From: Burkholderia sp. BCC0506 | GTDB taxonomy: Bacteria; Pseudomonadota; Gammaproteobacteria; Burkholderiales; Burkholderiaceae | DNA: 64,000 nucleotides | Direction: 5' to 3' | Assembly (NCBI RefSeq): GCF_902833145.1 | Contig: NZ_CADFEN010000005.1 | Coordinates: 124,001-188,000 of the forward strand | Part shown: positions 36,698 through 46,055 of the stretch, one piece after another | Layout: every line of letters starts with the position of its first letter | Numbering within the stretch: position 1 is the stretch's first letter | Program-made: the position numbers and the translations under genes | The notes under the pieces: model-generated | Told to the model about the DNA's origin: nothing | Databases searched by the model: none | What the model saw: the letters and a program-made list of their open reading frames with translations, nothing else

Positions 36698-37717
36698 ATG
36701 TCCCTACTGAAGAAATGCGCCGCGACGATCGTGGCGCTGGCCGTCGTTGTGGCCGCTGCCGGCGCGGGCGGCGGGTATTACTGGGCGACCCGGCCGCTGT
36801 TGCTGGGCTCGGCATCGCTCGACGTCACGATCAAGCCGCGCAGCAGCGTGAAGAGCGTCGCGCTGCAGCTCAAGCGCGGCGGCGTGCCGGTCGAGCCGTT
36901 CGCGTTCGTCGCGATGACGCGCGTGCTCGGGCTGTCGAGCCGGCTCAAATCGGGCAACTACGAATTCAAGACCGGCATCACGCCGTACGACGTGCTGCAG
37001 AAGATCGCGCGCGGCGACGTGAACGAATACGTCGCGACGGTGATCGAGGGCTGGACCTTCAAGCGGATGCGCGCGGAACTCGACGCGAACCCCGATCTGG
37101 CGCACGCGACGGCCGGCATGAGCGACGCCGAGCTGCTGCGCGCGATCGGCGCGCCGGACAGCGCGGTGCAGCGCGGCAGCGGCGAGGGGTTGTTCTTCCC
37201 CGATACCTACCTGTTCGACAAGGGCACGAGCGACCTGAACATCTACCGGCGCGCCTACCGCCTGATGCAGACGCGCGTCGACGAGGCATGGGCCGCGCGC
37301 ACGCCGGGGCTGCCGTACAAGTCGCCTTACGAAATGCTGACGATCGCGTCGATCGTCGAGAAGGAAACCGGTCACGCGGCCGACCGCGCATTCGTCGCGG
37401 CCGTGTTCGCGAACCGGCTGCGCATCGGCATGCCGCTGCAGACCGATCCGTCGGTGATCTACGGGCTCGGCGACGCGTACGACGGCCGTCTGCGCAAGCG
37501 CGACCTGCAGGCCGACACTCCTTACAATACCTACACCCGACGCGGGCTGCCGCCCACGCCGATCGCGTTGCCGGGCGTCGCCGCGCTGCAGGCGGCGGTC
37601 AATCCGGCCCCGACGAGCGCGCTCTATTTCGTCGCGAAGGGCGACGGCACGAGCGTGTTCTCGGACACGCTCGGCGACCACAACAAGGCCGTGGACAAGT
37701 ACATACGAGGTCAATAA
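36698..37717 (+). CDS. mltG: Endolytic peptidoglycan transglycosylase MltG (YceG)
   Basis: A 339-residue inner-membrane enzyme that cuts nascent glycan strands and may set their length. One N-terminal transmembrane helix (about 6-27) is followed by a LysM-like region and the YceG catalytic domain. The catalytic glutamate lies in [10 protein letters not shown], and other family blocks are [24 protein letters not shown] and [14 protein letters not shown]. The start at 36698 gives the membrane anchor at the very N-terminus; an upstream in-frame codon at 36599 falls in the divergent ygfZ gene. The stop codon overlaps the tmk start (TAATG), so the two are coupled, as in many proteobacteria. Confidence 0.95.
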   Translation: MSLLKKCAATIVALAVVVAAAGAGGGYYWATRPLLLGSASLDVTIKPRSSVKSVALQLKRGGVPVEPFAFVAMTRVLGLSSRLKSGNYEFKTGITPYDVLQKIARGDVNEYVATVIEGWTFKRMRAELDANPDLAHATAGMSDAELLRAIGAPDSAVQRGSGEGLFFPDTYLFDKGTSDLNIYRRAYRLMQTRVDEAWAARTPGLPYKSPYEMLTIASIVEKETGHAADRAFVAAVFANRLRIGMPLQTDPSVIYGLGDAYDGRLRKRDLQADTPYNTYTRRGLPPTPIALPGVAALQAAVNPAPTSALYFVAKGDGTSVFSDTLGDHNKAVDKYIRGQ

Positions 37718-38337
37718 TGGCGAGCGGTAAATTCATCACGTTCGAAGGCATCGACGGGGCGGGGAAGACCACCCACCTGCAATGGTTCTGCGAACGCCTC
37801 CAGGGCCGGCTGGCCGCGGCCGGCCGGCAGGTCGTCGTCACTCGCGAGCCGGGCGGCACGCAGCTCGGCGAGAAACTGCGCGAGATCCTGCTGAACCAGC
37901 CGATGGATCTCGAGACGGAAGCGCTGCTGATGTTCGCCGCGCGCCGCGAGCACCTCGCGCTCGTGATCGAGCCGGCGCTCGCGCGCGGCGACTGGGTCGT
38001 GTCCGACCGCTTCACCGACGCGACGTTCGCGTACCAGGGCGGCGGCCGCGGGCTGCCGCGCGACAAGCTCGAGACGCTCGAGCGCTGGGTGCAGGGCGGT
38101 TTCCAGCCCGACCTCACGGTATTGTTCGACGTCGCGCCGCAGGTCGCGAGCGAGCGTCGCGGCGCCGCGCGCATGCCCGACAAGTTCGAAAGCGAGTCGG
38201 ACGCGTTCTTCACCCGCACGCGCGCCGAATACCTGCGGCGCGCGGAAGAGGCGCCGCACCGTTTCGCGATCGTCGACGCGACGCGATCGATTCCCGAGAT
38301 CCGCCAGCAGCTCGAACGCGTGCTCGCCGCGCTGTAA
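37717..38337 (+). CDS. tmk: Thymidylate kinase
   Basis: A 206-residue dTMP kinase of DNA precursor synthesis. The P-loop is [12 protein letters not shown], the DR(E/Y) element region is [17 protein letters not shown], and [18 protein letters not shown] is the substrate-binding block. The lid carries [12 protein letters not shown]. Its ATG overlaps the mltG stop codon by one base. holB begins 19 nt after its end, giving the conserved mltG-tmk-holB order. Confidence 0.97.
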   Translation: MASGKFITFEGIDGAGKTTHLQWFCERLQGRLAAAGRQVVVTREPGGTQLGEKLREILLNQPMDLETEALLMFAARREHLALVIEPALARGDWVVSDRFTDATFAYQGGGRGLPRDKLETLERWVQGGFQPDLTVLFDVAPQVASERRGAARMPDKFESESDAFFTRTRAEYLRRAEEAPHRFAIVDATRSIPEIRQQLERVLAAL

Positions 38338-38356
38338 CCCGCAAGGAACGCACCCG

Positions 38357-39385
38357 ATGATCTATCCGTGGCAAACCGACGACTGGAACCGCCTGCAGCA
38401 ACTGCGTGCGCAATGGCCGCATGCGCTGCTGCTGCACGGTCAGGCCGGGATCGGCAAGCTGCAGTTCGCGCAGCATCTCGCGCAGGGCTTCCTGTGCGAA
38501 GCGCCGCGGCCGAACGGCGAGCCGTGCGGCACGTGCGCGGCCTGCAACTGGTTCTCGCAGGGCAACCATCCGGACTACCGGATCGTGCTGCCGGAGGCGC
38601 TGGCGGGCGAGGCGCCGGGCGCGGCGGACGACGCGAAGCAGGCCGACGCGGACGAAGGCGGCAAGAAGACGCGGGCGCCGAGCAAGGAAATCAAGATCGA
38701 GCAGGTGCGCGCGCTGCTCGACTTCTGCGGGGTCGGCTCGCACCGCGGCGGCGCGCGCGTCGTCGTGCTGTATCCGGCCGAGGCGCTCAATGTCGCCGCG
38801 TCGAACGCGCTGCTGAAGACGCTGGAGGAACCGCCGCCCGGCGTCGTGTTCCTGCTCGTATCGGCGCGCATCGACCGCCTGTTGCCGACGATCATCAGCC
38901 GCTGCCGCCAGTGGCCGATGACCGTGCCGGCGCCGGAGGCCGCCGCCGCGTGGCTCGCGGCGCAGGGCGTCGACCAGGCCGGCGCGCTGCTCGCCGAAGC
39001 CGGCGGCGCGCCGCTCGCCGCGCTCGCGCTCGCGAGCGACGAGAACCGCCCGCTGCGCGACTACACGCTCGGGCAACTGGCCGCCGGTGCGGCCTGCGAT
39101 CCGTTCGCCTGCGGCGAGACGCTGCAGAAGCTGCCGGTGCCGCTGGTGCTCGGCTGGCTGCAGCGCTGGCTGTACGATCTGCTCGCGCAGCGGATGGCCG
39201 GCGCGCCGCGCTACTTCCCGATGCACGCGGCCGCGCTCACGCGCTGCGCGGAAGCGGTCGACGCCAACGCGTTCGCGCGTTTCATGAAAGCCGTGACGCG
39301 GCAGCGGACGGTCGAGAACCATCCGCTCAACGCACGGCTCGTATTCGAGGAATTGTTTCTCGGATATCGGGAAATGTTTGTTTGA
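38357..39385 (+). CDS. holB: DNA polymerase III subunit delta'
   Basis: A 342-residue clamp-loader subunit. The degenerate P-loop HGQAGIGK lies at 27-34. The zinc-binding cysteines are Cys47, Cys57, Cys60 and Cys63 (CxxC pairs), and the SRC motif reads IISRCRQW. An Ala/Asp/Lys-rich insertion of about 30 residues (near 85-115) sits between the zinc module and EIKIEQVRALLDF, a feature seen in some Burkholderia proteins. The subunit works with delta, gamma/tau and beta at the replication fork. It follows tmk by 19 nt. Confidence 0.94.
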   Translation: MIYPWQTDDWNRLQQLRAQWPHALLLHGQAGIGKLQFAQHLAQGFLCEAPRPNGEPCGTCAACNWFSQGNHPDYRIVLPEALAGEAPGAADDAKQADADEGGKKTRAPSKEIKIEQVRALLDFCGVGSHRGGARVVVLYPAEALNVAASNALLKTLEEPPPGVVFLLVSARIDRLLPTIISRCRQWPMTVPAPEAAAAWLAAQGVDQAGALLAEAGGAPLAALALASDENRPLRDYTLGQLAAGAACDPFACGETLQKLPVPLVLGWLQRWLYDLLAQRMAGAPRYFPMHAAALTRCAEAVDANAFARFMKAVTRQRTVENHPLNARLVFEELFLGYREMFV

Positions 39386-39526
39386 TCCGGCATTGATTCC
39401 GATGGGTTGCGAAACGATGAGCGGATCACGCGGGGGTGCGACGGTGGCCGGTGAGGCCGCGGCCGTCGCCCGGTGCCGCATGCCGGCGAGCGCATGAGCG
39501 CCCGTCTCACGTATTCAGGAAACACG

Positions 39527-40306
39527 ATGTTCGTCGACTCTCACTGCCACATCAATTTCAAGGGCCTGGCCGACCGCCTGCCGGCCGTTCTCGAGAACAT
39601 GCGCGAGCACGACGTCACGCACGCGCTGTGCGTGTCGGTCGATTTCGAGACGCTGCCCGACGTGCTCGCGATCGCCGAGGCGCACGACAACGTGTACGCG
39701 TCGGTCGGCGTGCATCCCGATCATGAGGACGCACGCGAGCCGACGCTCGCGGAGCTCGTCGAACTGGCCGCGCACCCGAAGGTCGTCGCGATCGGCGAAA
39801 CCGGCCTCGACTACTACCGCCTCGAAGGCCGCTCGATCGCCGACATGGAATGGCAGCGCGAACGCTTTCGCACGCACATCCGCGCGGCGACCGCGACGAT
39901 GAAGCCGCTGATCGTCCACACGCGTTCGTCGTCGGAAGACACGCTGCGGATCATGGCCGAGGAGCGCGCGGACGTGCCGGGCGGCGTGATGCACTGCTTC
40001 ACCGAGCCGTGGCCGGTCGCCGAGCAGGCGCTTGCGCAGAACTTCCATATCTCGCTGTCGGGCATCGTCACGTTCAAGAACGCGACCGACGTGCAGGACG
40101 TCGCGCGGCGCGTGCCGCTCGACCGGCTGCTGATCGAGACCGACTCGCCGTACCTCGCGCCGGTGCCGTATCGCGGCAAGCCGAATGAACCTGCGTACGT
40201 CAGCCATGTCGGACGCTTTATCGCCGCCGAGCGCGGGATCGCTGTCGAGGCGCTCGCCGATGCGACGACGCAGAACTTTTTCCGGCTGTTCAAGATCGCC
40301 CGCTGA
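39527..40306 (+). CDS. TatD-family metal-dependent deoxyribonuclease
   Basis: A 259-residue TIM-barrel metal hydrolase. Metal ligands are visible: His6-x-His8 in DSHCHINF, the Glu in AIGETGLDYYR, the His in LIVHTRSSS, the His in GGVMHCFTE, and the Asp in LLIETDSPYLAP. The YcfH/TatD family includes 3'-to-5' exonucleases. The start at 39527 has AGGAAACACG upstream. The gene follows holB after 141 nt, a common linkage in proteobacteria. Which TatD paralogue it is cannot be decided here. Confidence 0.92.
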   Translation: MFVDSHCHINFKGLADRLPAVLENMREHDVTHALCVSVDFETLPDVLAIAEAHDNVYASVGVHPDHEDAREPTLAELVELAAHPKVVAIGETGLDYYRLEGRSIADMEWQRERFRTHIRAATATMKPLIVHTRSSSEDTLRIMAEERADVPGGVMHCFTEPWPVAEQALAQNFHISLSGIVTFKNATDVQDVARRVPLDRLLIETDSPYLAPVPYRGKPNEPAYVSHVGRFIAAERGIAVEALADATTQNFFRLFKIAR

Positions 40307-40349
40307 CGACGCGCGCGCAGCCGACAACCCAGGGAAGGAGCCCACAACA

Positions 40350-41060
40350 ATGACGAAGCCGACCAACCATCTGCCCAAACGCGCCCTCGTTGCCGCCGCA
40401 TTCGTCGCGAGCGGCCTGTTTGCCGCCGCCGGCGCGCATGCCGAGTCGCTCGACGCGATCGTCAAGGCCGTCAAGTTCGACGACATCGCCGATATCGGCA
40501 AGCAGCTCAAGAGCGGCAAGCTCGATCCGAACACGGTCGCGCCGAACGGCGACCCGATCCTCGTGATCGCCGCCCGCGAGAAGTCCGACAAGGTCGCGGC
40601 CGCGATCGCCACGACGCCGAACGTCGATCTCGAGAAGGAAGACAAGGCCGGCGAGAACGCGCTGATGCTCGCGTCGCTGAACGGCGACCTCGACCTCGTC
40701 AAGCTGCTGATCGACAAGGGCGCGGAAGTCAGCAAGAAGGGCTGGGCGCCGCTGCACTACGCGGCGACCAACGGCCAGGACGCGGTCGTCAAGGTGCTGC
40801 TCGACCACGACGCATACATCGACACGGCGTCGCCGAACGGCACGACGCCGCTGATGATGGCCGCGCGCGGCAACCATGCGTCGACGGTCACGCTGCTGCT
40901 CGACCAGGGCGCCGATCCGCAGGTGAAGAACCAGCTCGGCATCACCGCGCTCGAGTTCGCGAAGCACTACAACGCGCCGGACGCGATCGAGATCCTGAGC
41001 AAGCGGACGACGCGTATCGGTGCAGCGACGCCGGCAGATGCGCAAAAGAGTGCAAAATAA
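40350..41060 (+). CDS. Exported ankyrin-repeat protein
   Basis: A 236-residue protein with a signal peptide ending at GAHA-ES (about residue 31) and four to five ankyrin repeats. Examples are DKAGENALMLASLNGDLDLVKLLIDKG, WAPLHYAATNGQDAVVKVLLDHDA and NGTTPLMMAARGNHASTVTLLLDQGA (listed as repeat cores, each about 33 residues). It should be periplasmic and act by protein-protein contact. A GGGAAGGAG ribosome-binding site precedes the start. It follows tatD by 43 nt, so may be the last gene of the mltG-tmk-holB-tatD run. Function unknown. Confidence 0.87.
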   Translation: MTKPTNHLPKRALVAAAFVASGLFAAAGAHAESLDAIVKAVKFDDIADIGKQLKSGKLDPNTVAPNGDPILVIAAREKSDKVAAAIATTPNVDLEKEDKAGENALMLASLNGDLDLVKLLIDKGAEVSKKGWAPLHYAATNGQDAVVKVLLDHDAYIDTASPNGTTPLMMAARGNHASTVTLLLDQGADPQVKNQLGITALEFAKHYNAPDAIEILSKRTTRIGAATPADAQKSAK

Positions 41061-41181
41061 CGTTTTTTGGTGCGGCGGCGCCTGTTCGCCCGGCCGGCTT
41101 CCGGACGGAGCGGGGCATGCTTCGCCGCACCGGCCAGGACAGCAGGCGGTCTCGGGCCGCATTGACATAAGAAGGAACACC

Positions 41182-41538
41182 ATGTTGCGCGCAATGTTTT
41201 GTGCCGCGGCGTTTGCCGTGCCGTTGTCGGCGGCGGCTTTCACGGGCGCGGATCTCGACCGGCTGTGCGCGAAGACGGACGTCAAGTCGCGGGCGTCGTG
41301 CGCGGCCTATATCGAAGGCGCCGCCGACGGCGTCTACAACACGATCGATGCGATCGGCGGCACCACGGGGCCGCGCGTCGGCCAGTACTTCTGCCTGCCG
41401 CCCGACATCCGGGCGCAACAGATGACGGACGCGGTGCGCAAGTACATCGCGGAAAATCCGAAGCTGGCCGACTACAACGCGAGCACCGCGGTGTCGCTCG
41501 GTCTCGGCAAGGCGTTTCCCTGCAGGAACGGCAACTGA
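41182..41538 (+). CDS. Small exported protein of the Rap1a/Tai immunity family (predicted)
   Basis: A 118-residue protein with a signal peptide (cleavage near AAA-FTGADL) and a short conserved domain. Its layout LDRLCAKTD, ASCAAYIEGAADG, FCLPPDIRAQQMTDAVRKYI resembles the Rap1a/Tai4 family, whose characterised members neutralise peptidoglycan amidase effectors of type VI secretion. No effector or secretion gene is adjacent, so it would be an orphan immunity-like protein or a family member with another role. AAGGA lies upstream of the ATG. Four cysteines remain after cleavage, suggesting disulfides. Confidence 0.6.
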   Translation: MLRAMFCAAAFAVPLSAAAFTGADLDRLCAKTDVKSRASCAAYIEGAADGVYNTIDAIGGTTGPRVGQYFCLPPDIRAQQMTDAVRKYIAENPKLADYNASTAVSLGLGKAFPCRNGN

Positions 41539-41626
41539 TCCGACGCCGTGTCCGGGCGGAGACGGGCCCGGACGTCGCCGACGCATCCAGGACGAAGCCT
41601 GTGCGCTTCATCACTCGAGGGCGCCG

Positions 41627-42799
41627 ATGATTTCAATCGAGGAACTGCAGCGCATCGCCGATGCGCCGCTGCATTCGTGGCTCGGCACGCTGGGCGTGTC
41701 GGTCATCGTCGTACTGGTCGTCACGGTCGTGCACCGCCTCGGCGCACGCATCGTCAAACGCATCGCGCAGCCGTATCCGCTGATGAGCGCGATCCTGCGC
41801 TACATCGACAAGCCGTCGCTCGTCGTGCTGGCGTTGCTGGCGCTCGAATTCCTGTGGGTCCAGGCGGACGACGGCATGTCGTTCGTGCGCGGCATGCGCA
41901 CCGCGGCCGCGGTCGGCTCCATCGTGTCGCTCACGTGGCTGCTGGTGCGGCTCGCGGCCGGCGTCGGCGACGCGATCATCCAGGCCCATCCGATCGATAC
42001 GGCCGACAACCTCCAGGCGCGGCGCGTCCATACGCAGGCCAAGGTGCTCGTGCGGACCGTGATGGTGCTGATCGTGATCATCGGCACCGGTGCCGCGCTG
42101 ATGACGTTCCCGAACGTGCGCCAGGTCGGCGCGAGCCTGCTGGCGTCGGCCGGCGTGGCGGGGCTGGTCGCCGGTATCGCCGCGCGGCCGGTGCTCGGCA
42201 ACCTGATCGCCGGATTGCAGATCGCGCTCACGCAGCCGATCCGGCTCGACGACGTGGTCGTGATCCAGGGCGAGTGGGGGCGCATCGAGGAAATCACCGG
42301 CTCGTTCGTGTCGGTGCGGCTGTGGGACCAGCGGCGTCTCGTCGTGCCGCTGCAGTGGATCATCGAGAACCCGTTCACGAACTGGACGCGCAGCAGCGCG
42401 GAGATCATCGGCACCGTCTACCTGTCGGTCGATTACCGCACGCCGCTCGCGCCGCTGCGCGAGGAACTCGCGCGGCTCGTCCACGCCGCGCCCGAGTGGG
42501 ACGGCCGCGTGCAGGTGCTGCAGGTGACCGACGCGACGGAGCGCACGATGCAGTTGCGCGCGCTCGTCAGCGCGGCCGATTCGTCGTCGTGCTGGGATCT
42601 GCGCTGCCGCGTGCGGGAGGGGCTGATCGCGTATCTGCAGGACCGCTATCCGCAATGCCTGCCGCGCAGCCGGATGGAGCTGTATCCGCACGAATCCGCG
42701 CCCGACGCGCCGAATCCCGAACGGCCGCACGCGCGCGCGCCTGCCGCCAGCACCGCGGCCAACACCGCCGCCGACCCGCAGGCCGCCGAAGGCCGCTGA
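41627..42799 (+). CDS. MscS-family mechanosensitive ion channel
   Basis: A 390-residue membrane channel. Hydrophobic segments lie near 20-38, 60-80, 95-115 and 140-160. The pore helix region GASLLASAGVAGLVAGIAARPVLGNLIAGLQIALTQP is followed by the beta domain (IRLDDVVVIQGEWGRIEEITGSFVSVRLWDQRRLVVP; both are cited as regions, about 165-255). The C-terminal 40 residues are Ala/Pro-rich and poorly conserved. Such channels release solutes on hypo-osmotic shock. The gene begins 88 nt after the Rap1a-like gene without an obvious terminator between. Confidence 0.9.
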   Translation: MISIEELQRIADAPLHSWLGTLGVSVIVVLVVTVVHRLGARIVKRIAQPYPLMSAILRYIDKPSLVVLALLALEFLWVQADDGMSFVRGMRTAAAVGSIVSLTWLLVRLAAGVGDAIIQAHPIDTADNLQARRVHTQAKVLVRTVMVLIVIIGTGAALMTFPNVRQVGASLLASAGVAGLVAGIAARPVLGNLIAGLQIALTQPIRLDDVVVIQGEWGRIEEITGSFVSVRLWDQRRLVVPLQWIIENPFTNWTRSSAEIIGTVYLSVDYRTPLAPLREELARLVHAAPEWDGRVQVLQVTDATERTMQLRALVSAADSSSCWDLRCRVREGLIAYLQDRYPQCLPRSRMELYPHESAPDAPNPERPHARAPAASTAANTAADPQAAEGR

Positions 42800-42842
42800 G
42801 CGCGGCCCGGCGCCTGTTTGCGATTCCCCGCTCTCCATTCCC

Positions 42843-44018
42843 ATGACCGCGCTGAAGACGCTCGCCATCGCCAACTACCGCTCGCTGCGCGAGCTGATCG
42901 TGCCGCTCGCGGCGCTCAACGTCGTCACGGGGCCGAACGGCAGCGGCAAATCGAGCGTGTACCGCGCGCTGCGGCTGCTCGCCGATACCGCGCAGGGCCG
43001 CGTGATCCCGTCGCTCGCGCGCGAGGGCGGCTTGCCGTCGACGTTGTGGGCCGGCCCCGAGCGCTTCTCGCGCGCGATGCTGGCCGGCGAGACGCCGGTG
43101 ACGGGCACCGTGCGCAAGGGGCCGGTGAGCCTGAAGCTCGGCTTCGCATGCGACGATTTCGGCTATTCGATCGATCTCGGCCTGCCGCTGCCGAGCAACT
43201 CGCAGTTCGCGCTCGATCCGGTGGTCAAGCGTGAATGCATCTGGGGCGGCGCGGTGCTGCGCCCGTCCACGCTGCTGGTCGACCGACAGGGTGCGCAGAT
43301 CCGTGCGCGTACCGCATCCGGCGACTGGCAGACGATTCCGCAGCCGGTCGCGAGCTTCGACAGCATGATGACCGAGTTCGCCGATCCGACCGGCGCGCCC
43401 GAGATGATCGCGGTGCGCGAACGGATCCGCTCGTGGCGCTTTTACGACCATTTCCGGACCGATGCGCAGGCACCGGCCCGCCAGTCGAACATCGGCACGC
43501 ATACGCCGGTGCTCGCGGACGACGGGGCCGACCTGGCCGCCGCGCTGCAGACGATCCGCGAAATCGGCGACGCGGCGGCGCTTGATACGGCGATCGACGA
43601 CGCGTTTCCCGGCGCGTCGGTCGAGATCGACAATCCGGGCGGGCGCGGCCGCTTCGACGTACTGATGCGTCAGCCGGGGCTGCTGCGGCCGCTCGCGGCG
43701 GCCGAGCTGTCCGACGGCACGCTGCGCTACCTGCTGCTCGCGGCCGCGCTGCTGACGCCGCGGCCGCCGGCGCTGATGGTGCTGAACGAACCGGAGACGA
43801 GCCTGCATCCCGATCTGCTGCCGGCGCTCGGCCGCCTGATCGCCCGGGCGGCCCGGCGCTCGCAGGTCCTGGTCGTGTCGCATGCGGCGCGGCTCATCGC
43901 GACGCTCGAGCGCGAGGCCGGCTGCGAATCGCTGGTGCTCGACAAGCAGCTCGGCGCGACCGCGCTCGTCGATGCCGACTCGCGCGACCTGCCGGCCTGG
44001 AAGTGGCCGTCGCGCTGA
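42843..44018 (+). CDS. AAA family ATPase (SMC/ABC-like, AAA_21), stand-alone
   Basis: A 391-residue ATPase with RecF/SMC-type architecture. The N-terminal strand FRSL-like element reads IANYRSLRELIVPL. Walker A is GPNGSGKSS at about 29-37, an ABC-like signature occurs as LSDGTLRYLLLAAALL, and Walker B is LMVLNEPETSLHP, followed by the switch VLVVSHAARLI. There is no TOPRIM or other nuclease domain, unlike OLD proteins, and no partner gene is adjacent. Similar stand-alone ATPases are widespread with no fixed role. The gene follows the channel gene by 43 nt in the same direction. Confidence 0.8.
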   Translation: MTALKTLAIANYRSLRELIVPLAALNVVTGPNGSGKSSVYRALRLLADTAQGRVIPSLAREGGLPSTLWAGPERFSRAMLAGETPVTGTVRKGPVSLKLGFACDDFGYSIDLGLPLPSNSQFALDPVVKRECIWGGAVLRPSTLLVDRQGAQIRARTASGDWQTIPQPVASFDSMMTEFADPTGAPEMIAVRERIRSWRFYDHFRTDAQAPARQSNIGTHTPVLADDGADLAAALQTIREIGDAAALDTAIDDAFPGASVEIDNPGGRGRFDVLMRQPGLLRPLAAAELSDGTLRYLLLAAALLTPRPPALMVLNEPETSLHPDLLPALGRLIARAARRSQVLVVSHAARLIATLEREAGCESLVLDKQLGATALVDADSRDLPAWKWPSR

Positions 44019-44297
44019 GCGACCGATTCGCGCGCGTCGTGCCGTGACCGGCGCGCGCAGGCATCGAATCGGCCGGCCTGCGCGCGAGGCGAGGCGACAG
44101 GCCCCCAATCGGCCGAGTGTATCCGGTCTGTAACAACCCCCAAAAAATGAAAGACCTGCGGTTCCGCTCATCGGGATCGCGAATAATAATGCGATATCCG
44201 GCTGGCGCCATGCCGGCCGGCGCGGCAGGGACGCACGGCGCGCGCAGGCGCCGCCGCCGGCCGTGCCGCAACGGACAGGACACAGGAGACGTGGACC

Positions 44298-45362
44298 ATG
44301 AGAATTGCGCAGATCGCCCCGCTGACCGAATCCGTGCCGCCGAAGCTGTACGGCGGCACGGAGCGCGTCGTGTCCTACATCACCGAGGCGCTCGTCGAGC
44401 TCGGCCACGACGTGACGCTGTTCGCGAGCGGCGATTCGACGACGCGGGCGAAGCTCGAACCCGTGTGGCCGCGCGCGCTGCGGCTCGATTCGTCGATCCG
44501 CGACCGGGTCGCGCCGCACATGCTGCTGATGGAGACGGTCGCGCGCCGCGCGAAGGATTTCGACGTGCTCCATTTCCACATGGACTACTACTCGTTTTCG
44601 GTCTTCAACCGGCAGGAGACGCCGTACGTGACGACGCTGCACGGCCGGCTCGACCTGCCCGAGCAGCAACCGGTGTTCGACACGTTCAACACGGCGCCGG
44701 TGATCTCGATTTCCAATGCGCAGCGCCAGCCGTTGCCGCAGGCGAAATGGCTGACGACCGTTTATCACGGGCTGCCCGATACGCTGTACATGCCGCAGCC
44801 CGTCGAGCCGCGCTATCTCGCGTTCCTCGGCCGCATCTCGCCCGAAAAACGCGTGGACACCGCGATCCGCATCGCCCGCCAGTGCGGGTTGCCGATCCGG
44901 ATCGCCGCGAAGATCGACGCGGCCGACCAGGAATACTTCGATCGCGAGATCAAGCCGCTCTTCGCGTTGCCGCACGTCGAATACATCGGCGAGATCGCCG
45001 ATCACGAGAAGGCCGAATTCCTGTCGGGCGCGCATGCGCTGCTGTTTCCGATCGACTGGCCCGAGCCCTTCGGCCTGGTGATGATCGAGGCGATGTCGTG
45101 CGGCACGCCGGTGATCGCGTTCAATCGCGGCGCGGTGCCCGAAGTGGTGGACGAGGGCGTGTCGGGTTTCATCGTCGAGGACGAAATCAGCGCGGTGGCC
45201 GCCGTGAACCGGCTGCACCTGCTGCCGCGTGCGCGCGTGCGGCAGCGCTTCGAGGAGCGCTTCACGTCGCGCCGGATGGCGCAGCAGTACGTGGATGTGT
45301 ATCAGTCGGTGATCCGCGCGCAGAAGCGCTCGCGCTTCAAGGTGATCGACTCGACGACCTGA
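44298..45362 (+). CDS. Glycosyltransferase family 4 protein
   Basis: A 354-residue GT-B glycosyltransferase. The N-terminal acceptor half begins MRIAQIAPLTESVPPKLYGG (20 residues, then GTERVVSY). The C-terminal nucleotide-sugar half has LGRISPEKRVDTAIR and the GT4 E-x7-E block EPFGLVMIEAMSCGTPVIAF. The donor and acceptor are unknown. An ACAGGAGACG ribosome-binding site precedes the start. The 279-bp gap upstream contains an A/T-rich stretch near 44138-44195 but no confident promoter. It stands alone, not in a polysaccharide cluster. Confidence 0.9.
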   Translation: MRIAQIAPLTESVPPKLYGGTERVVSYITEALVELGHDVTLFASGDSTTRAKLEPVWPRALRLDSSIRDRVAPHMLLMETVARRAKDFDVLHFHMDYYSFSVFNRQETPYVTTLHGRLDLPEQQPVFDTFNTAPVISISNAQRQPLPQAKWLTTVYHGLPDTLYMPQPVEPRYLAFLGRISPEKRVDTAIRIARQCGLPIRIAAKIDAADQEYFDREIKPLFALPHVEYIGEIADHEKAEFLSGAHALLFPIDWPEPFGLVMIEAMSCGTPVIAFNRGAVPEVVDEGVSGFIVEDEISAVAAVNRLHLLPRARVRQRFEERFTSRRMAQQYVDVYQSVIRAQKRSRFKVIDSTT

Positions 45363-45390
45363 CCGACCCGACGCGCGGCGTCGGCGGATA

Positions 45391-45424
45391 AAAGAACGGC
45401 GATGCCCGCAAGGACATCGCCGTT
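45391..45424 (-). terminator. Terminator between the glycosyltransferase and SYLF genes
   Basis: A 10-bp perfect stem AACGGCGATG / CATCGCCGTT with a 10-nt loop. On the minus strand it is followed by CTTTTATCC, so it mainly serves the SYLF gene; on the plus strand the T-run is short. Confidence 0.6.
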
Positions 45425-45467
45425 TGCGCATGCCCCGCGCGCAGCGCGCGCGGGCGATGCATCACCG

Positions 45468-46055
45468 TCAGATCTTGAGCTTCGTGACCTTGGTGCCGTT
45501 GATCGACACGTCGCCCATCAGGCCGGCATTGGTCAGCACGACGACCTGGATCGGCGCGGTGGCCGTGTTGGAGTCGACCGCGCCGTTCGCGCCCATCTTC
45601 ACCAGTGCGACCGATGCGCCGGCGCCGGCTGCCCAGCCGTCCGAGTTGCGGAATTCGTCGAGCGCCTGCTGCGTCATGAACAGGAACACGATCGCCTTCG
45701 ACTGCGCGCCGGCCTGCAGGCCGACCGACAGCGACGACGTGTTGTAGTAGCCGACGGTGCTGCCGCCGACGCGCAGCGCGCCGTTGCCGGACTGGCCGCC
45801 GACGATGAAGCCGGCCTGGATCACGTCGGGGAAGACCAGCACGCCGCGCGATTTCGCGACGAGCTCGCGCGAGCCCTTGACGGTGGAGTACATGCGCGAC
45901 AGCGTGGCGTCCACGCTTGCGTCGATCGACTGACGCTTCGACGCGTTGGTCGCGGCGTTGTCCGGCTTGTCCGGGGTGGTGGTGCAACCGGTGAGCGCGA
46001 GGCTACCGACGATGAGCGCGGCGGCGGCTTTCAGCACGAGATTCCGTTTTTGCAT
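45468..46055 (-). CDS. SYLF/Ysc84-domain lipoprotein (BPSL1445-type)
   Basis: A 195-residue lipoprotein. The signal peptide ends in lipobox LTGC with Cys24. The rest is one SYLF/Ysc84 domain, with SRGVLVFPDVIQAGFIVGGQSGNGAL and IVFLFMTQQALDEFRNSDGW as its core. SYLF domains bind lipids or membranes in eukaryotes. A close relative in Burkholderia pseudomallei is the antigenic lipoprotein BPSL1445; that match is from memory of the family. The gene has its own 248-bp upstream gap and a terminator, so it is probably monocistronic. Confidence 0.88.
   Translation of the reverse strand: MQKRNLVLKAAAALIVGSLALTGCTTTPDKPDNAATNASKRQSIDASVDATLSRMYSTVKGSRELVAKSRGVLVFPDVIQAGFIVGGQSGNGALRVGGSTVGYYNTSSLSVGLQAGAQSKAIVFLFMTQQALDEFRNSDGWAAGAGASVALVKMGANGAVDSNTATAPIQVVVLTNAGLMGDVSINGTKVTKLKI

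Noticed and set aside
42567-45431. A 954-codon minus-strand open frame over the channel, ATPase and glycosyltransferase genes
   Set aside because: It spans three clear plus-strand genes and their gaps; composition is that of a shadow frame.
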